Assembly: GCA_023014365.1 (NCBI GenBank)
Contig: JAEBUN010000005.1
Span: 1,612,001 to 1,676,000, forward strand
Direction: 5' to 3'
Origin: Lepiota brunneoincarnata
Lineage: Eukaryota; Basidiomycota; Agaricomycetes; Agaricales; Agaricaceae
DNA: 64,000 nucleotides
The notes under the pieces were generated by a model, which worked only from the letters and a program-made list of their open reading frames with translations, did no database searches and was not told the DNA's origin. Below, piece by piece: positions 60,634 through 64,000 of the stretch (within the stretch, counting starts at the first letter, position 1; every line of letters starts with the position of its first letter). The position numbers and the translations under genes were made by a program.

Positions 60634-60824
60634 CGTCTTCCCTAAATGCCTTTTTTGTATCTTCGTACTCGTGGTTCAAAGGAAGATCATGTTCGCCTCC
60701 CATCGTCTCCACGGTAGCCACAAACCTGATGCTTCTATTAGTCATGCATACACACTCCCAGGCCCCGGCCCTCCTATCTTCGTCTTGTCTCCTCAACGCA
60801 GCCTTGACATGCACCCCGCTGTAA

Positions 60825-61102
60825 ATGCCTAAAATCGACAATGGCCATGCAATCATCCTTATTTCCACTGTCTTCTTCATCGTAGCGAGCTACGCTATCT
60901 TCTTCAGCGCTTTTCTGCCCCCGATAGACATCCCGGTAGGTGTGATATAACACGTCGGGACTCCTGCTCACCCCCCTTTCAGATCCTACGTTTGCTAGCG
61001 GAAGATACACACTACAAATACTTCACCATCCTTATTATACCCACCACCTTCTACTTTGTCATTGCCAATTGGGTTGGATGGCAGTATTACAGTAACTCGT
61101 GA
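60825..61102 (+). CDS. PIG-Y subunit of GPI-GlcNAc transferase
   Basis: Two exons (60825-60935 and 60983-61102) give 76 aa. MPKIDNGHAIILISTVFFIV begins the first membrane helix, ending SAFLPPIDIP. The second exon reads ILRLLAEDTHYKYFTILIIP, TTFYFVIANWVGWQYYSNS. This is the PIG-Y pattern: two helices, a short lumenal loop, and a second helix with 'Y..llip...yf...nW.G...y'. PIG-Y supports the enzyme that starts GPI anchor synthesis in the ER. The gene is antisense to two spurious minus-strand frames. It is divergent from the coiled-coil gene (191 bp). Confidence 0.75.
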
Positions 61103-61513
61103 CCTTGGCGGCTTCTTGACTTTCTGATACGACCAGGACGGAGGAAGAACCACCGACATGTGCCCCGAAATGAGGGTTATGCCATCCTCTTTCCTTTTGG
61201 CGATTCTCTTTATGCGTGTTTCTTAAGTCGGGGATCATGAACATTAAATGTATCACAATATTCAGGATGTATCTTCGGAGAAGCACGGAAGGCACGGCTG
61301 TAGAGTAAACCTTATGAGACCATCCACCAGACGGATCTATCATAGAAAGGATCACCGTGCCGTACTATACTTAAGTGGGATAATTGTCCCATCTATTCTA
61401 TTTTGAATCGAGTAACAGAAAGAAAAAAAAAAAAGGTAATGTTGAGGACTTGGACGTTTATAAGTAAGTAGCATCCCAATGAATATCAAGGGGGGAAAAT
61501 TCATGAGCAACCG
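61103..61513. other. 411-bp convergent 3' region
   Basis: 3' flanks of PIG-Y (+) and SFI1 (-). It includes an A-rich tract at 61419-61435. No gene seen. Confidence 0.4.
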
Positions 61514-64000
61514 TCATGGCGACGATGAGGGTGATTCCGTCACAGTGGGTGAGTTGGCTCTCAACCGTCCAAGATCACGTCGATTCCACAAAGGTTTGTG
61601 ACCTCCAACGTCATCAGACACCGCAGAACGAGGCGCTCGGACCGGTGGCGTGCTCTCCGCATTCACAGCAGAGAAGAGCATAACTCCACCGGTGTCCCGC
61701 ATGCTTGATCGACTTAGACTTGAGCTACGACTCTTTATATTTGGAAGCTGGTATTTGGGACGTGGTGGGCTTAGATCTGATACTCCTTGCCGATGGACAT
61801 TGGTCCTCAGGAGGCTCACGATCCCGGTACCCTGCTCCGATCTGAATGGGGATTTCGACAGACGAGATGACCGAGAGCGTCCTCCAGCTGAAGTTGGCTC
61901 GACACTATCCCCTTCTTTGCCTCCTGGGCGGGCATTTTCTATTGTCTCTCCTAGAGTAGTGGCACGACGTGGGAGCAGTGCGGTTATCTTCCGATTCGGA
62001 TATGATGCTGCAGAAAGGGCAGTTGTGGATTTAAACGGTGGTGATACCGACAATGATGGAGGGCTTGTGATGGCCGATGGCTCCCCTCGGGCAGCCGTCG
62101 TGGGTAACCGAAGGTATCGCGCTCGCCTGGGCAAATACAAATATATCAGAGATTCTGTATGATCGGATCCTAATCACTTACGCGACTGCTTTGAGTGCCA
62201 GCTTCGTTTGGTACGCCTGCAACCACCTATTGAATGCCCTGGCTGTTTGTTGACATCATCATAGCCACGTCAGATTTTGTTTACTAACTGGAAACGTCAG
62301 TCGGAAACACATACACAGCATTGCGTTGTCGGATTTCTCTCGAGCTTTTCGTGTTTGTTGCGCAATTGGTATAGTTTCCTTCCATTTTTCATAGTATTTC
62401 TTTTTGCAGCGCGAAGCGCAAAACTTGATCGCCATGATAGCTGGCTTGACCTAAATAGGCAGTTGGTTTCAGCTAGAAGGGAAAATAAACGCAATCTTAC
62501 TTTGGCTTTCGCATGCCAAATGCTGAAGGCTTGATACAGCAAGTTTTGCTGGGTTCGTATCAACATCTCGTATTCCTGTAACAGTGTGAATGGCACAATC
62601 GTTCGGTCCTAAGTGAAACATTACCAATGGGCGAAGCCGTAGCTCCAGATAATGGTCCTTCCATTTTTCCCAAGCGTTTTGCAGAATTTCGAGCTGAATC
62701 TGATTTTCTTTGTTTTGTAAAACATATCTCCGGTGTTGGGTAACTCGGGTAGCAGCCAGCCACCGATAAAAGAGGCGACGCAATGTATCTATCACAGTCT
62801 GGGCATCATACACCATGAAACCTCAGCCTGTGCTCACCTTCTTGCTTTAAAATAAGGTGATCGTCTAGGAGCCTCGAATTCTCCTTATGGCGTGCTCGAA
62901 CAAGCTTGAAACGGTTCCAAGCAGCTCTGAAAGACAATGAAGCTACAGATTCTGTACGACATAACGATTTACTTACCTTTCGAGTTTCGCTTGACATATT
63001 TCTATGGCATGTAGCTCGCGTTCTCGCATAAAAATGACGCGTTTGGTCCAGTGGGCGAGCGCGCTCCGCCCAATTCGCTACCAGCCCATTAGAAAGAACA
63101 AATATACCAAAACGACGACTCCTTACCTGCCGAACACGTTCTTGCACAAGAGTCTCAGCCTGTTGGCATCGACGCTTTTGTTGTACGAGAAGAAGCCAAC
63201 CTGAGGTCAGTGTCAGTATCTGATAATGGTCAAATGCACGCAGGGCCGGCAGCTTACGATAGAGAATTCGTGCAGCTTGACGATCTTGCAGCCTCCTGAC
63301 GAGTTTCTGTCGCTTCCGCTCCTCCACACCCTCGCGAAATCGTGACAACCATATCGACCAAAATTTGTGGCAGACTTGGTTATCATAATGATGAGTGGCG
63401 GCGTGGTATGTGCTTTGACGTGATTCACACGCCCTCCGCCATTGGGAAAGGCTCCTCGACAGGATCCGCGTATTGGCACCGTAATGGAAGGTGACTGCGT
63501 GCTCTATAACGGCTCCCATTAGATCTAGGTATCCAGTTAAATTGGTCCGAAATTACCCTCTCGTCTCCTCATCTGTTCCATCTGACTCCTCCAGGCTGAC
63601 CATCCCTGGAGGGATAGCTTCTCGTCCCTCCGACGCCTAACTTCTCTACCCCGGACGTGTGCAGCCCATACGCGGAGTATAGCACAGACGAGAATCTTGT
63701 CCTGGCGGGCAGCATGCTTGTCCGCTCGGGTTTTGAGTACCTAGAGTTCAGCTTAAGTGGGTATCTAGGAGGAAAACAAAATCAAGGCGTACATGGACTT
63801 TTTGTAAACCATTTTTCCATGTCATCAAAGCCCGTTTCTGTAGATGGCAATCTCGAACATAGGCCGCTCTCCGATAATTATATCTGGTCATTAAGAGAGC
63901 CGCGGATCAGATGAGACGAGAATCCAAGCATGAAGAGCCACCTACGCGCGCCTTCTCCAAACATTCCAAGCATTCCACATAATTCTTGCCTCCACTCGAT
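61514..64000 (-). CDS. SFI1: Sfi1-type centrin-binding repeat protein (spindle pole body), N-terminus cut by the window edge
   Basis: A spliced minus-strand gene running off the right edge. Repeated helices with the Sfi1 signature (Ala/Leu-x-x-Phe/Leu-x-x-W) are clear: AARQDKILVCAILRVWAAHV, HKFWSIWLSRFREGVEERKR, ARILYRKLPALRAFDHYQIL, LSRSLSQWRRACESRQ, LRRLFYRWLAATRVTQHRRY, LQNAWEKWKDHYLELRL and ARAFNRWLQAYQTKLALKAV. Each is about 33 residues apart. The C-terminal part (62140-61514) is disordered, rich in Ser, Arg and Pro. Sfi1 and centrin form the half-bridge filament that licenses spindle pole duplication. Introns run between repeats; the coordinates of the outer exons are approximate. Confidence 0.85.

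Noticed and set aside
60623..61010. Minus-strand frames antisense to the PIG-Y gene
   Set aside because: No family pattern; the plus strand encodes a recognisable two-helix PIG-Y with a consensus intron.
61650..62162. Plus-strand 170-codon frame
   Set aside because: Antisense shadow of the Ser/Arg-rich tail of SFI1; no known domain.

Overview
The window is nuclear DNA of a filamentous basidiomycete, most likely an Agaricomycete. Genes are dense and broken by many introns of about 45-60 bp with GT..AG ends. Protein families and their residue patterns are those of mushroom-forming fungi: NOC3, a TEA-domain factor, a fungal SQR, Shr3, a Gfo/Idh/MocA oxidoreductase, and RPS21 beginning MENDQGILVDLY. 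Some exon-intron traits would fit Cantharellales, but I cannot fix the order. I see no prokaryotic, viral, transposon or CRISPR sequence.

Layout. 1-5 kb: APC5 (-, cut by the left edge) diverges from NOC3 (+), followed by a 1.3 kb gene-free stretch. 5-10 kb: a TEA/ATTS transcription factor (-) diverges from the ESCRT-I subunit Vps23/TSG101 (+). 9.8-12.2 kb: the largest gene-poor interval. 12-18.6 kb: a Src1/Heh inner nuclear membrane protein (-), a small IF1-like gene (+), sulfide:quinone oxidoreductase (-) and a possible Mso1-like protein (+). 19-25 kb: a GPI-anchored cupredoxin (+), a NEPRO-domain protein (-), and an AP-complex beta-adaptin (+). 25-31 kb: an OTU deubiquitinase (-), an Arz1/SmgGDS armadillo protein (+) and a peroxisomal enoyl-CoA isomerase (+). 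31-38.6 kb: an amino acid permease (+), pirin (+), the ribosome assembly factor Nsa1 (-) and the GID E3 ligase subunit Rmd5 (+). 38.8-49.2 kb: a TBC1D5-like Rab GAP (+), succinate dehydrogenase flavoprotein (+), splicing factor SPF45 (-), a small Ala-rich gene (-), an iojap/RsfS-Atp25-like mitochondrial protein (-) and Shr3 (+). 49.5-58.1 kb: LETM1/Mdm38 (-), ALKBH1 (+), RPS21 (+), a Gyp7-type Rab GAP (+) and aprataxin (+). 58.2-64 kb: a Gfo/Idh/MocA oxidoreductase (-), a small coiled-coil protein (-), a PIG-Y subunit (+) and an Sfi1 centrin-binding repeat protein (-, cut by the right edge).

How the genes relate. There is no biosynthetic cluster or operon; this is an ordinary housekeeping stretch. 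Loose themes are membrane traffic (Vps23, beta-adaptin, two TBC GAPs, an amino acid permease plus Shr3, the ER chaperone of such permeases) and mitochondria (SQR, IF1-like, SdhA, RsfS-like, LETM1). Many genes form head-to-head pairs sharing 67-305 bp promoters.

Most useful results. Hand splicing recovered small genes that a long-ORF view hides: a four-exon Ala-rich protein of 119 aa, a 76 aa PIG-Y, a 114 aa coiled-coil protein, a 74 aa IF1-like protein and the full RsfS-like gene. It also found micro-exons of 8, 12, 18 and 22 nt that are needed to keep conserved motifs intact. I did not find a convincing undescribed biological system.
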